NCBI GenBank assembly: GCA_016287245.1
Contig: JAEEWG010000020.1
Span: 1 to 49,901, forward strand
Source of the DNA: Clostridia bacterium
GTDB taxonomy: Bacteria; Bacillota; Clostridia; Saccharofermentanales; Saccharofermentanaceae
Length of the DNA stretch: 49,901 nucleotides
Reading direction: 5' to 3'
The first letter of the stretch is position 1. The number at the start of each line of letters is the position of its first letter. Shown here piece after piece: positions 16,076-24,420 of this stretch. A program made the translations under genes and the position numbers. The notes under the pieces were generated by a model. It had not been told where the DNA came from. It saw only the letters and a program-made list of their open reading frames with translations, and searched no databases.

Positions 16076-16107
16076 GCAAAAAAGCTGCCCGACATCGGAC
16101 AGCTTCT
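16076..16107 (-). terminator. Riboswitch expression-platform terminator
   Basis: On the minus strand AAGCTGTCC and GGGCAGCTT (with one G-U pair) form a stem around GATGTC, followed by six or more T residues. It lies between the TPP aptamer and thiM and is the obvious OFF-state terminator when TPP is bound. Confidence 0.9.
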
Positions 16108-16121
16108 CGTTCATACCTATA

Positions 16122-16212
16122 TTCTCAGGCATCCCTACGTTGGCATTATCCAAATCAGGTTATGGGTCGAAGGTAAAAACCTTCCTCTCAGCCTGTTACA
16201 CAAGCTCCCCTC
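16122..16212 (-). promoter_or_regulatory. TPP riboswitch (THI element)
   Basis: Read on the minus strand, the segment begins GGGGAGCTTGTG and contains the hallmark CTGAGAGG (pyrimidine-sensing arm). It then has a GAAGG...CCTTC hairpin, CGACCC, ACCTGATTTGGATAATGCC (pyrophosphate-sensing arm), and ends AACGTAGGGA. These are the universally conserved THI-box elements in order. A terminator and thiM follow, so thiamine pyrophosphate should repress the thiM-thiE-thiD-thiC operon by premature termination. Confidence 0.98.
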
Positions 16213-16230
16213 TGTTATGTTTTCGCAGGA

Positions 16231-16259
16231 ATTTTAACACAATGGTTTTTCCCGTGCAA
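16231..16259 (-). promoter_or_regulatory. Promoter of the thiamine operon
   Basis: On the minus strand TTGCAC (16259-16254) and TAAAAT (16236-16231) are 17 bases apart. The start point would be about 15 bases before the riboswitch aptamer. Confidence 0.7.
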
Positions 16260-16313
16260 GAGGTAAAAACTACGGATCACGGATCTTTTCGGGAAGAAAA
16301 AGATAGACGGGGA

Positions 16314-17210
16314 TCACATAAAATGGAGGACAGACGCATCGATCTTCGAAACATCTTCGAAGCCGGTGGCGCTCATGATGAAGCGAAGCTCATTTCCGAT
16401 GTCTGTCAAAAACTTATTAACCCCCGGAACGCCGTCTTTTTCCAGCGAAGGAAGCATCGATCTTCCGACCGCAGCCGCATCCGCACCAAGAGCGAGCGCC
16501 TTATAGACATCCGCACCGCTTTCGATCCCGCAGTCCACGAAGATCTTCACGTCTTTACCGGAAAGGGCTTCACGGATCTTCGGAAGGATCATGAGCGGCG
16601 GCATCGCGTACGGAAGGCGTCCGTGGTGATGGCTCACGATGATGCCCTTTGCACCGATGTCCGCGCACTTAACTGCATCTTCCACACTGAGGACACCTTT
16701 TACGACAAACGGAAGATCTGTGGATTCGACATAGGATCGAAGCATCTCCGAAGTCTGATACGTCATCTCTTCACCGATGACGATGTCGTAGCCGGTCACA
16801 CCGAAAATGTGATCGATATCCATGCCGATACCAAATGCTCCGGTTTCTTCCGCAAACTGCATCTGGTCCTTTACTTTTCCATGATCGGCATATGGCTTCA
16901 CGATACGGATGGTCTTAGCGCCGGTCTCGATGATCCTGCTGAACTGATCGTTCTCCATCATGCCGACGAAGTTTAAAATATTCGTCTCTTTTGCCGCGAT
17001 CGAATACTCCTCAAGGCCTGTCTTCTTCCGTCCGTTAAACTCTTTTAAATGAGAAAACGCAGGGGTCAGGACCGGCATGGAAAACTTCTCTCCGAAGATC
17101 TCCGTTTCGATGTCCGCCTTTACCGAATCGATCAGGCGCTGCTCAATCAGGATCGAATCCATATATCTCGCGGTGATCTCATTTGCATCAGATGATCTTG
17201 TATAAGCCAT
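16314..17210 (-). CDS. FMN-dependent alpha-hydroxy-acid oxidoreductase family protein
   Basis: The 298-residue TIM barrel belongs to the glycolate oxidase/lactate dehydrogenase group. MPVLTPAFSHLKEF is the FMN-binding start, LPFVVKGVLSVEDAVKCADIGAKGIIVSHHHGR carries the catalytic Lys and active-site His/Arg, and FVDCGIESGADVYKALALGADAAAVGR binds the FMN phosphate. The usual SNHGGR is SHHHGR here. The protein is shorter than classic members (about 350). It overlaps the upstream TIM-barrel isomerase gene by 23 bp, so the two products likely act in one pathway, with an unknown substrate. Confidence 0.88.
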   Translation of the reverse strand: MAYTRSSDANEITARYMDSILIEQRLIDSVKADIETEIFGEKFSMPVLTPAFSHLKEFNGRKKTGLEEYSIAAKETNILNFVGMMENDQFSRIIETGAKTIRIVKPYADHGKVKDQMQFAEETGAFGIGMDIDHIFGVTGYDIVIGEEMTYQTSEMLRSYVESTDLPFVVKGVLSVEDAVKCADIGAKGIIVSHHHGRLPYAMPPLMILPKIREALSGKDVKIFVDCGIESGADVYKALALGADAAAVGRSMLPSLEKDGVPGVNKFLTDIGNELRFIMSATGFEDVSKIDASVLHFM

Positions 17211-18021
17211 AGAGCTCCTCCTTCAGATAATTCATGTAGTGGATATATTCTTCGTCGCTGTGAAGATGTTCAAGGATAACCGGCATCTCCGGATCTAAGG
17301 CATGGATCTTCTCCGCATAATAGCGAAGCGGGAATTCCCCTTCTCCCGGAGCACATTCTTCAAGCTGCACGGTATATTTCGGGATCCTGTGGATGTCCTT
17401 GATATGGCAGCTTCGGATATATTTCCCGAGAAGTTCGAAGCATTCATCGACGAACTCCTCCGGATGGAAATACCGCTCAGCGGAACTTACCATGTTGATG
17501 ATATCCATATGCACGGCAAAGCGGTCACGATCCACATCTTCTAAAAGCTGGAGATATTCCTTCGGACTCATCGGATACATCCAGGGCATCGGTTCCAGAG
17601 TGAAGTATGTATTCTTCACTTCCGCACTGTCGATGATCGTCCGTACCATCTCCACCGTCGACTTCCAGGCTTCCTTCGTAAGATTCTCCTTATAGCCACC
17701 TTCCCATACAGGACCCAATGCACCGGCGACATTTACGGCACATCTCGCGCCAAGAAGATCGGCAAGCTGAAGCTGCTTGATACAGTACTCCAGATTCTTC
17801 TTTTTTTCTTCGGGATCCAGAGACTGGGCATTCTTCCAGATACCGACCTCAGCGATCGTGATGCCCGCCTTCTCCGCCTGCTCTTTATAGGCCAGGATCT
17901 TTTCCATCGGATCATTACAGGAAAGCGGAAACACGACTGTCGTGCAGCCGAGCGCCAGCTGATTACTTACCCATTCTTCCGGGGAACTGTGCGAAAGTGG
18001 TGAGGATGTTCCAAGTCTCAT
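17188..18021 (-). CDS. Sugar phosphate isomerase/epimerase family TIM-barrel protein
   Basis: The 277-residue protein fits the xylose-isomerase-like AP_endonuc_2 family. Metal-ligand positions are visible as FTLEPMPWM (Glu), VHMDIINM (Asp), IRSCHIKDI (His) and PVILEHLHSDEEY (Glu). Such proteins isomerise or epimerise keto sugars, inositol derivatives and related compounds, and the exact reaction is not readable. It leads a two-gene unit whose second gene overlaps by 23 bp and encodes an FMN-dependent hydroxy-acid oxidoreductase. This points to catabolism of a sugar acid or polyol. Confidence 0.85.
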   Translation of the reverse strand: MRLGTSSPLSHSSPEEWVSNQLALGCTTVVFPLSCNDPMEKILAYKEQAEKAGITIAEVGIWKNAQSLDPEEKKKNLEYCIKQLQLADLLGARCAVNVAGALGPVWEGGYKENLTKEAWKSTVEMVRTIIDSAEVKNTYFTLEPMPWMYPMSPKEYLQLLEDVDRDRFAVHMDIINMVSSAERYFHPEEFVDECFELLGKYIRSCHIKDIHRIPKYTVQLEECAPGEGEFPLRYYAEKIHALDPEMPVILEHLHSDEEYIHYMNYLKEELYGLYKII

Positions 18022-18238
18022 TATGTTGCTCCTTTTTGCTCATGTGGCAGGACTTAACTATGGATTCGTTCACTTTCTTGATTATAGCATGTGCACGGCA
18101 AAATGTGCGTGAGAAGGAAGATCAATTCATCTCTTTTAGCAGATCCCTGTCGAGCATCGATATAGCGGAACAGGCGCGAACTCGCTGGTGCGGATCACGC
18201 TTCGAAAGTGTTTGGGAAAAATCACACTTGAAAGGCAT

Positions 18239-18529
18239 TTACGGCCTGGGGCGTGATATTGAAGCCTCGGGGCCGTAAGGATTTTCTCCTCTTCATTCCC
18301 GAGCGTGTTTTTTTGCTCTCGGGGCCGTAAAAATCGACGATTTTCAGCCGATAAAATATGAATTTACGGCCCCGGCATTAAATATTCTGCTTCGGGAATG
18401 AAAAGCATACAAAAAACACCTCAGATTTACGGCCCGGAGCTTGAAAAATCGATGTTGGGAATGAAAATCGCGGAGTTTTCCTAATCGGCTTACGGCCCCG
18501 ATTTGAAAAAATAGCCTTCCGGGCCGTAA
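18239..18529. repeat. Array of five 40-nt bounded repeat units (TTACGGCCCC words)
   Basis: Five units lie at 18239-18278, 18291-18330, 18364-18403, 18427-18466 and 18490-18529. Each has a 10-nt word TTACGGCCCC (or close variant), exactly 20 nt of variable sequence, and a second 10-nt word that is either the inverted copy GGGGCCGTAA or GGGAATGAAA. Unit 2 is inverted. Units 3, 4 and 5 start 63 bp apart. The array fills the gene-free stretch 18022-18636 between two minus-strand operons. The rest of that stretch shows no coding potential. This is not a CRISPR by word size and orientation. Confidence 0.85.
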
Positions 18530-18636
18530 ATGGCAAAATCCACCATCAACAGCTCTGTTCTTCCGCTCCCTCAGAAACAACCCAGGTCTCCCGCCCCTTC
18601 AGCAACAGTCCCAGCGCACCCCAAGCTCCCGCCCAC

Positions 18637-20340
18637 TCAGCTGCACACCTTATTTCGGCCGGTCTCCTTCGCGGTATATAGTTTTTCGTCCGCGGCGCTG
18701 ATGTTCTCTTCGATCGACTTATGCGGATCGAAGCGAGCACAGCCGAAGCTCATGGTGCAGCGTATGGTCGTGCCGTCGGCATCGATGTCGGATTCCATGA
18801 GCTTGATACGGATCTCCTCGGCCTTCTTCACAGCGTCTTCAAGATCCGTGTCGCGCATGACCATGACGAATTCCTCACCGCCCCAGCGGTAAACACAGTC
18901 GTTTTCTCCGCAGGTGGATTCCACAAGGTGGGATGCAAATACGAGGACATCGTCGCCGGCGTTATGGCCGTAGGTGTCATTGACTCTCTTGAATTTATCG
19001 ATGTCACAGATGAAGACGGACATGATCTTCCCGGAATCCGGAAGGAGATAGTCCTTATACTTGCCGTTGAAATCGAAGTAGAAGCCCATACGGTTCTTAA
19101 GACCCGTGAGCTTATCATGGTGGGAATCCTCCAGGAAGGTCTCGGACTCGAGCGCGATACCGCAGATCAAGGCGGCCAACGAGAGTTTCTTGCTGTCCTC
19201 TTCCACGTTAAATCCCTTCTCATCGTTTTTGTTGATCAGCTGAAGTGCGCCGATGAAGTTTCCGTTGATATCAGCGACCGGCAGGACCAGGACGGACTTG
19301 GTGACATATCCGGTCTGTTTATCGATATTCTGGTTGAAATCCGGATCGGAATACGGGTCGTTCGTGATGACGATCTTCCTGGTCCGAAGCGACTTTCCGA
19401 CCAGGCCCGTGCTGTCCGGCATCACGATCTTATCTACGCCGGTGGCAGACATCGTCCAAAGCTCGCTCTTTCTCTTATCCCATTTCCAGAAACTCGCTCT
19501 GTCCGTATTGACGATCGTTTTTCCGAGTTCCGTCAGATACGAGAAAAGAAGTGCGTGGTCCTTGCTTTTGCTCATGCACATGTCCTTATAAAGGCTGTCT
19601 GTGATATTGAAGATGTCATTCAGCATTTTCCCGTTGTTGTCCATAGTCTCCCCTTCAAGCGGTGCCAGTTTCGCACCGGTCCCCTCCATTGTTTTTGCGA
19701 TGTATTCTTCGTCGTCAAGATGCATGAGAAATACGTGCACGCCCTTCTTTCCGAGCTCGCTGATCCGATCCTTTATCTCCTCGCAGAAAAGATGCACTTC
19801 GCTCTTATATGCCGAGGTTTCCGCATATAGAAAAGATCCGTCCTCCAGGTATTTCAGGAAGGGTTCCAGGGTATTCGTATCCCCCGTATAGACGACGGTC
19901 TTTCCTTCGATACTAAGGCAGTATCCGAAGCATTTTCCGGAAAGCTCCTCCGTATGTGTGGTGGGAATGACTTCAGAAAGCCAGGATTTCCCGAGATCTT
20001 TAGCTTCAATCAGTTCATACCAGTCGTCGCTGCATCCGTCAAGGTTCTTCAAAAAATAAAGAAGATCCCGGCAAACAGCATCCGACGGGGCGACGACCGT
20101 GACATCTGTTTTGACTGTGAAATAGCAGTAGTCGATGAGCATGGCAATGCCGCTCGTGTGATCGCTGTGGGTGTGGGTCACGAGGATATAGATGTGATCG
20201 TATTTTCCGAGGTCCTTTTCCTTCAGTCTGGTAAAAGAACTCATCGGGCAGTCCAGGAGGACCAGGTCGTTTCCGTCCGTAAAATACGCGCTGTTATGCT
20301 GATTGGTAAATGCAGATCCCCTGCCGAGAAAAGTAAGCAT
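18637..20340 (-). CDS. Metallo-beta-lactamase-GAF-GGDEF three-domain protein
   Basis: The 567-residue soluble protein has three parts. Residues 1-245 form an MBL-fold domain of RNase Z/phosphodiesterase type with a full metal site: H56-x-H58-x-D60-H61, H128, D153 and H206. Residues about 255-400 form a GAF sensor. Residues about 405-565 form a diguanylate cyclase with an intact GGEEF (486-490) in YRWGGEEFVMV and no RxxD inhibitory site. It would make c-di-GMP, while the MBL domain may cleave a phosphodiester. It starts three bases after the CHASE2 cyclase gene and is last of the operon. The substrate of the MBL part is an inference. Confidence 0.9.
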   Translation of the reverse strand: MLTFLGRGSAFTNQHNSAYFTDGNDLVLLDCPMSSFTRLKEKDLGKYDHIYILVTHTHSDHTSGIAMLIDYCYFTVKTDVTVVAPSDAVCRDLLYFLKNLDGCSDDWYELIEAKDLGKSWLSEVIPTTHTEELSGKCFGYCLSIEGKTVVYTGDTNTLEPFLKYLEDGSFLYAETSAYKSEVHLFCEEIKDRISELGKKGVHVFLMHLDDEEYIAKTMEGTGAKLAPLEGETMDNNGKMLNDIFNITDSLYKDMCMSKSKDHALLFSYLTELGKTIVNTDRASFWKWDKRKSELWTMSATGVDKIVMPDSTGLVGKSLRTRKIVITNDPYSDPDFNQNIDKQTGYVTKSVLVLPVADINGNFIGALQLINKNDEKGFNVEEDSKKLSLAALICGIALESETFLEDSHHDKLTGLKNRMGFYFDFNGKYKDYLLPDSGKIMSVFICDIDKFKRVNDTYGHNAGDDVLVFASHLVESTCGENDCVYRWGGEEFVMVMRDTDLEDAVKKAEEIRIKLMESDIDADGTTIRCTMSFGCARFDPHKSIEENISAADEKLYTAKETGRNKVCS

Positions 20341-20343
20341 CTT

Positions 20344-22146
20344 TTATTCCTCCGGTCCTGTCAGTTTTAATACTTCGAAGCCCTCTGCCTTGCCCTTGAG
20401 ACGGATGGAATCGCCGAGGGATTCGAACTTCATTCTGCCCTTTAATGCATCCGCGACGGCGCGGCTGATATAGACGGTGCCGCCCGGGGCATTCGCCTCG
20501 AGTCTGGCCGCGGTATTGACGGTATCTCCGATCGCCGTATAGTCCATTCTCTTTTCAGAACCCATGTTGCCGACAACGGCCGGTCCGAAATGTACGCCGA
20601 CGCCGACATGGAGTTCTTCGTTGATTTCTTCTTTCAGTTTCGCGGAAAGTGCGTCCGCGCCTTCTACGATATCAAGCGCCGTTTTGGCTGCCAGATAGAC
20701 CGGATCCTCTTCCGGAAGAGGCGCGCCCCAGAAGGCCATGGTCGCATCACCAACGAACTTGTCGAGGGTTCCTTTGTTCTTCTCGATGCAGGCGCTCGTC
20801 ATGGAAAGATACTGGTTCAGGATGTGGACGACTTCCTCTGGAGAGAGCCGCTCGGACATTGTGGTAAATCCGCGGATATCCACGAAAAGTACGGCGATAT
20901 CGCAGAGCTTGCCGCCGAGTTTTAAGCTGTCCGTACCTTCTTTTAAAATCTCACCCACGATACTCGGTGCGACATATCTTTCGAAGGTCTTTGTTACGTG
21001 CTGTCTGGCGATCGCCGCCCGGATATAGTTGCTGGCCTCCGCGACGATAAAGAGCACGAGGACACCGAAGGGGATCCAGAACACGTGCGTGATATAGCCC
21101 GCGGAAAAGAGCATGACCGATCCGCCGATCCCGAGTGCCGCAAATGCAAAGAGGATCGGAACGGCGACCAGAAGTCTCCGGCTGGTCACGAAGTAAAGGA
21201 AGGCAAAGCACACGAGCCCTAGTACCATCAGCTGGATATAGTCCGGCACCTGTGTCTTATAGTTTCCATCAAGGATACACTGGATGACATTCGCCTGATA
21301 CTCGATCCCGTACATATACTCGCCCCGGGAGATCGCTGTGGTAAAAAAGTCCGAAAGTCCCGCGGCATAGTAAGGGCCGATCAGGACCAGCTTCCCTGAA
21401 AAGTAGGAAGACGGCACATTGCCGTTTATGAGATCACAGAGGGAGACCCCTTCGTAGAATCCTGCGGGTTCGGAGGAAAAAGTCACGAAGTACTGGCCCA
21501 CTTCGTCCACCGGCGGTTCCGAAATGGTGATGCCCTTTTTCCCTGCATACATGGACGCCGCCTGGAAGGCCATGGAATAGACTCTTTCGCCTTCCGGCTC
21601 GATATAGAGGATCGCGTGACGCAGGACACCGTCATCGTCGTACATGGCGTTGATATGTCCCTGTGTGGATACGTCCTTGAGTGCCTGGTAAGGTTCTTCG
21701 TAGGAGAGCACGGCCCGGTCGTTGACGACCACCTTGTCGCTTCCGAAAGAATACTGTGTGCCGATCCCCGCTTTCGTTGCCGTGATAACGCATCCGAGGC
21801 TTTCGGCCGCATCGGCCAGACGCTGGTCCTCCGCAGGATCCGTCTCTCCCTGATACAGGAAGTCCATCGCGACGACCGCCGGGCGGTTTTCGGGATCTGC
21901 GCCAAGCGCTTCGAGGGCACTGGCCATCACGGAGCGCCCCCATGTGCTATAGGGTCCGAATGCCTGGAAATCTCTTTCTGTGACGCCGATAATGACGATA
22001 TCGTCCGGCACCGCGACCGGCCGCTGGAAAAGCTTATCCTGAAGCCACATGTCCGGACTTTCGAAAAGACCCTTTCCACAAAGGAGCACGATGATCAGTG
22101 CGCCTACCAAAGAGATGATCAGATTTCTGTTTTTCTCACTTTTCAT
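20344..22146 (-). CDS. CHASE2 domain class III adenylate cyclase
   Basis: The 600-residue protein has an N-terminal membrane helix (10-25), an extracytoplasmic CHASE2 sensor (about 30-295), three membrane helices (about 303-372) and a cytoplasmic class III cyclase. The catalytic residues are present: metal-binding D423 and D467, base-selecting K463 and D541, and transition-state N544 and R548. The Lys/Asp pair predicts ATP as substrate, so cAMP as product. It follows the FecR-domain gene by eight bases and precedes the MBL-GAF-GGDEF gene by three. CHASE2 ligands are unknown. FecR-CHASE2 neighbours occur in other bacteria. Confidence 0.94.
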   Translation of the reverse strand: MKSEKNRNLIISLVGALIIVLLCGKGLFESPDMWLQDKLFQRPVAVPDDIVIIGVTERDFQAFGPYSTWGRSVMASALEALGADPENRPAVVAMDFLYQGETDPAEDQRLADAAESLGCVITATKAGIGTQYSFGSDKVVVNDRAVLSYEEPYQALKDVSTQGHINAMYDDDGVLRHAILYIEPEGERVYSMAFQAASMYAGKKGITISEPPVDEVGQYFVTFSSEPAGFYEGVSLCDLINGNVPSSYFSGKLVLIGPYYAAGLSDFFTTAISRGEYMYGIEYQANVIQCILDGNYKTQVPDYIQLMVLGLVCFAFLYFVTSRRLLVAVPILFAFAALGIGGSVMLFSAGYITHVFWIPFGVLVLFIVAEASNYIRAAIARQHVTKTFERYVAPSIVGEILKEGTDSLKLGGKLCDIAVLFVDIRGFTTMSERLSPEEVVHILNQYLSMTSACIEKNKGTLDKFVGDATMAFWGAPLPEEDPVYLAAKTALDIVEGADALSAKLKEEINEELHVGVGVHFGPAVVGNMGSEKRMDYTAIGDTVNTAARLEANAPGGTVYISRAVADALKGRMKFESLGDSIRLKGKAEGFEVLKLTGPEE

Positions 22147-22154
22147 GCTTCACC

Positions 22155-23609
22155 TTAACGTATGTAGTACGGGATCTCCTCTCCTTTGGAATTCTTGTAG
22201 TAGAAGTATTCCTGGTTATATCCGAGGTCTATATTATATTTTTCTTCTCGTCTCAGCTCGACCCACTTTCCTTCGACCCAGCCGAGATACTTCTCGTTGC
22301 CGTGTTCGTCATTTCCGTAGATGATGAATACCCTTTCCTCTTCGATCCACTCGATCTCTTCGGCAAATCCAGACGGAACATCAACCTCTCTGTCCGGGAT
22401 CGGCTTCGGGGTCGGTGTCGGTGTAGGCGTATTTGTCGGCGTCGGTGTATTCGTTGGTGTAGGCGTCGGCGTGTTCGTCGGCGTAGGAGTATTCGTCGGC
22501 GTCGGAGGAACCGGAGTCGGCGTATTGGTCGGTGTCGGCGGCACCGGTGTTGGCGTGTTCGTCGGCGGTGGCGGGACCGGAGTAGGAGTATTGGTCGGCG
22601 TCGGTGGGACCGGTGTCGGGGTATTGGCCGGGTCAGACGGATCCGATTCAGCCGGTTCCGGTGTCGGCGTATTCGTCAGAGCTGGCGGCACAGGTGTAGG
22701 CGTATTGGTGGGGGGCGGGGTATCCGACGGATCAGACGGATCTTCCGACGATTCCGGCGGCACAGGTGTCGGTGTATCGCCCGGCGTCGGATCCGGAGTT
22801 GGCGTCTCCTCCGACTTCTTCTTTTCTTCCTCATCGAGAATCTCGGTGATGAGCTTTCGGATCTCGTCTTTGTCCCATCCCGTGTCATCGCAGATCTTAT
22901 CGAGCAATTCATCGTTATCGGCGATCACGCGCAGCGGGAATTCCGGGATCTCACTCTCGTCAAGGTCATCGAGATAGAAATCGATACTGCCTTCCGGTCT
23001 GTCGGCCGAATAGATATAGACCTTGATCATCTGGCCTCCGGTAACATCGGCCGACTTGGTCTCTCCGGTCTCGGGATTTGTCGCCACAACGGTAACTTTA
23101 CCATCGGTCAGGACCAGGGATGCACGGCCGTCCTCGTCGTAATAGACGTAGCCCGAAGTACCACGGATACCGACCGTCATGGTAGACGTCTTGATCTCGA
23201 AAGTCTCATCGTCGTTAAGATGCTCGGTGACCTCAAAATACAGGGCACCTTTGGTAAGTTTCAGTTCCAGCTGCTTTTTGCGCTTAACAAATTCCGCACG
23301 GCTGTCGTGCTCAAGAGTTACGATCTTCGTGTCATCGAGTCCGACAGAAGCAAGACCGTCGGATCCGGTGTTCAGCGCATCTCCACTTGAGAAGCGGATA
23401 TTGTTCATGACGGGTTTTTCTTTCCCTTTGGAATCTTCGATCGAGACGGTGCCCTCCACACGGAGAAGGCGCATAGTTGTAGCTAGGTACCCTTTTCCAA
23501 AGAAATGGAAGCAGGCCCAGACGATCGCCGCGATCACCAGCACGACCGCAGAAAGAAGCAGGATCTTCTTTTTTGTCGTCAATCCCTTGAACTTATCAAC
23601 TAGAACCAT
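22155..23609 (-). CDS. FecR domain membrane protein with a Thr/Pro repeat stalk
   Basis: I place the start at ATG 23609 (484 residues), preceded by AAGGA; the upstream ATG at 23636 lacks a site. One membrane helix lies at about residues 16-37, followed by a FecR domain (about 45-210) in which TSTMTVGIRGTSGYVYYDEDG is the diagnostic block. A long stalk of NTPTPVPP-type repeats (about 255-415) follows, then a C-terminal domain of about 70 residues rich in aromatic and acidic residues. The protein faces outward. It leads the operon with a CHASE2 adenylate cyclase and an MBL-GAF-GGDEF protein and could be the surface sensor or scaffold. Confidence 0.88.
   Translation of the reverse strand: MVLVDKFKGLTTKKKILLLSAVVLVIAAIVWACFHFFGKGYLATTMRLLRVEGTVSIEDSKGKEKPVMNNIRFSSGDALNTGSDGLASVGLDDTKIVTLEHDSRAEFVKRKKQLELKLTKGALYFEVTEHLNDDETFEIKTSTMTVGIRGTSGYVYYDEDGRASLVLTDGKVTVVATNPETGETKSADVTGGQMIKVYIYSADRPEGSIDFYLDDLDESEIPEFPLRVIADNDELLDKICDDTGWDKDEIRKLITEILDEEEKKKSEETPTPDPTPGDTPTPVPPESSEDPSDPSDTPPPTNTPTPVPPALTNTPTPEPAESDPSDPANTPTPVPPTPTNTPTPVPPPPTNTPTPVPPTPTNTPTPVPPTPTNTPTPTNTPTPTPTNTPTPTNTPTPTPTPKPIPDREVDVPSGFAEEIEWIEEERVFIIYGNDEHGNEKYLGWVEGKWVELRREEKYNIDLGYNQEYFYYKNSKGEEIPYYIR
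22414..22720 (-). repeat. Tandem repeats encoding NTPTPVPP units in the FecR protein
   Basis: Short GC-rich units (18 to 45 bases) encoding NTPTP, VPPTPT and similar are repeated about ten times. The minus strand reads Thr/Pro-rich; the plus strand reads as a misleading Gly/Val- or Arg-rich frame. Such tracts form an extended, possibly cell-wall-spanning linker and can vary in copy number. Confidence 0.85.
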
Positions 23610-23718
23610 GTGATGTTTCCTTATCCCGTCCCTCATTTTGACGCTTTTATTCTAATACAAAAGCGCCCTGAAAGAAAGAAGTCACATCAGATGGCTCCCG
23701 TTCATGACCCGGGGGGCT

Positions 23719-23790
23719 TTAGATCCCGAAGATCTTCTCCGCCAGTTCGACCGTCTCTTCCTCGGTCCTTCCCGTCAAAGATCGAGGTAC
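23719..23790 (-). pseudogene. Possible C-terminal remnant of a lost gene
   Basis: Just beyond the GNAT stop codon, in another frame, the minus strand reads LTGRTEEETVELAEKIFGI and stops at 23719. The sequence looks like a normal helical protein C-terminus but no body of a gene is attached to it. It could be chance, or the tail of a gene replaced by its neighbour. Confidence 0.25.
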
Positions 23791-24347
23791 CAGATGAGCT
23801 GAACATCGTCCCGCACTTCCGGATCGTTGTAGTAGGCATACATGTCGATCTTTCCGAGGACCGAACCCTGCTTCTGATAGAAATTACATGCCGGTACATT
23901 ATTGCTCTGGCATTCGATGATCATCTGCTTATAGCCGTCTTTTTGCGCGCCGGCCTTTGCCAGATCGAAAAGACCCTGTCCGACGCCCTGATGCTTATAC
24001 GCATCGGCTACGCGAAGATCCCAGAGCACGCAGGCATCCGTCCTGCCATTGAGCATAAAAAGATTCGGTGTCGTGCCGGCCACGGTCAGTGCCCCCACCG
24101 GGACTTCCCCGTCAAACGCCATATAGACACGCCAGTTGGTGATGTCGAAGTCTTTTTCATAATCGCAGGCCCGATCATACACACTCAGATCCTTGATCCG
24201 CGGGGTGACCGGTTCTTCCTCCAGCACCAGTCCGCCAAGTCCGTTATTTACCCTCTTTACCTTATACTCCGACTTGATCTCCACATTCTGTGTGACCTGA
24301 TCGTACATCGGGAAGCAAGTCTTATCCATTTCTTTAAAAGTAATCAT
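23775..24347 (-). CDS. GNAT acetyltransferase, distantly streptothricin-acetyltransferase-like
   Basis: The 190-residue protein starts at ATG 24347 after AAAGGAG. The acetyl-CoA loop is LRVADAYKHQGVGQGLFDLA, and MIIECQSNNVPACNFYQKQGSVLG is the C-terminal GNAT block. The order of a long N-terminal arm, then WDLRV and ECQSNNVPACNFYQKQG, recalls the streptothricin/aminoglycoside type of GNAT, but similarity is only general and the substrate is unknown. It is the last of three same-strand genes (GNAT, TIM-barrel isomerase, GNAT). Confidence 0.85.
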   Translation of the reverse strand: MITFKEMDKTCFPMYDQVTQNVEIKSEYKVKRVNNGLGGLVLEEEPVTPRIKDLSVYDRACDYEKDFDITNWRVYMAFDGEVPVGALTVAGTTPNLFMLNGRTDACVLWDLRVADAYKHQGVGQGLFDLAKAGAQKDGYKQMIIECQSNNVPACNFYQKQGSVLGKIDMYAYYNDPEVRDDVQLIWYLDL

Positions 24348-24358
24348 GTTTCTCTCCT

Positions 24359-24412
24359 TTATTGACTCAATGTCCATCCGTGATCGCCGTGATAGATCAT
24401 GAGCTTCGTCAT
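24359..24412 (-). other. Very short ORF (17 codons) between isomerase and GNAT genes
   Basis: The frame MTKLMIYHGDHGWTLSQ follows a GGAGG only one base from its ATG, which is too close for normal initiation. It may be the N-terminal fragment of a lost gene or chance. No function can be assigned. Confidence 0.2.
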
Positions 24413-24420
24413 GCCTCCGT

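Noticed and set aside
18239..18529. CRISPR array interpretation
   Set aside because: The repeated words are only 10 nt, occur in both orientations and in two forms, and no cas gene lies in the window.
22302..23390. Arg-rich and Gly/Val-rich plus-strand frames over the FecR gene
   Set aside because: They arise from the Thr/Pro-encoding repeats read on the wrong strand. The minus strand has the FecR domain, a ribosome site and operon context.
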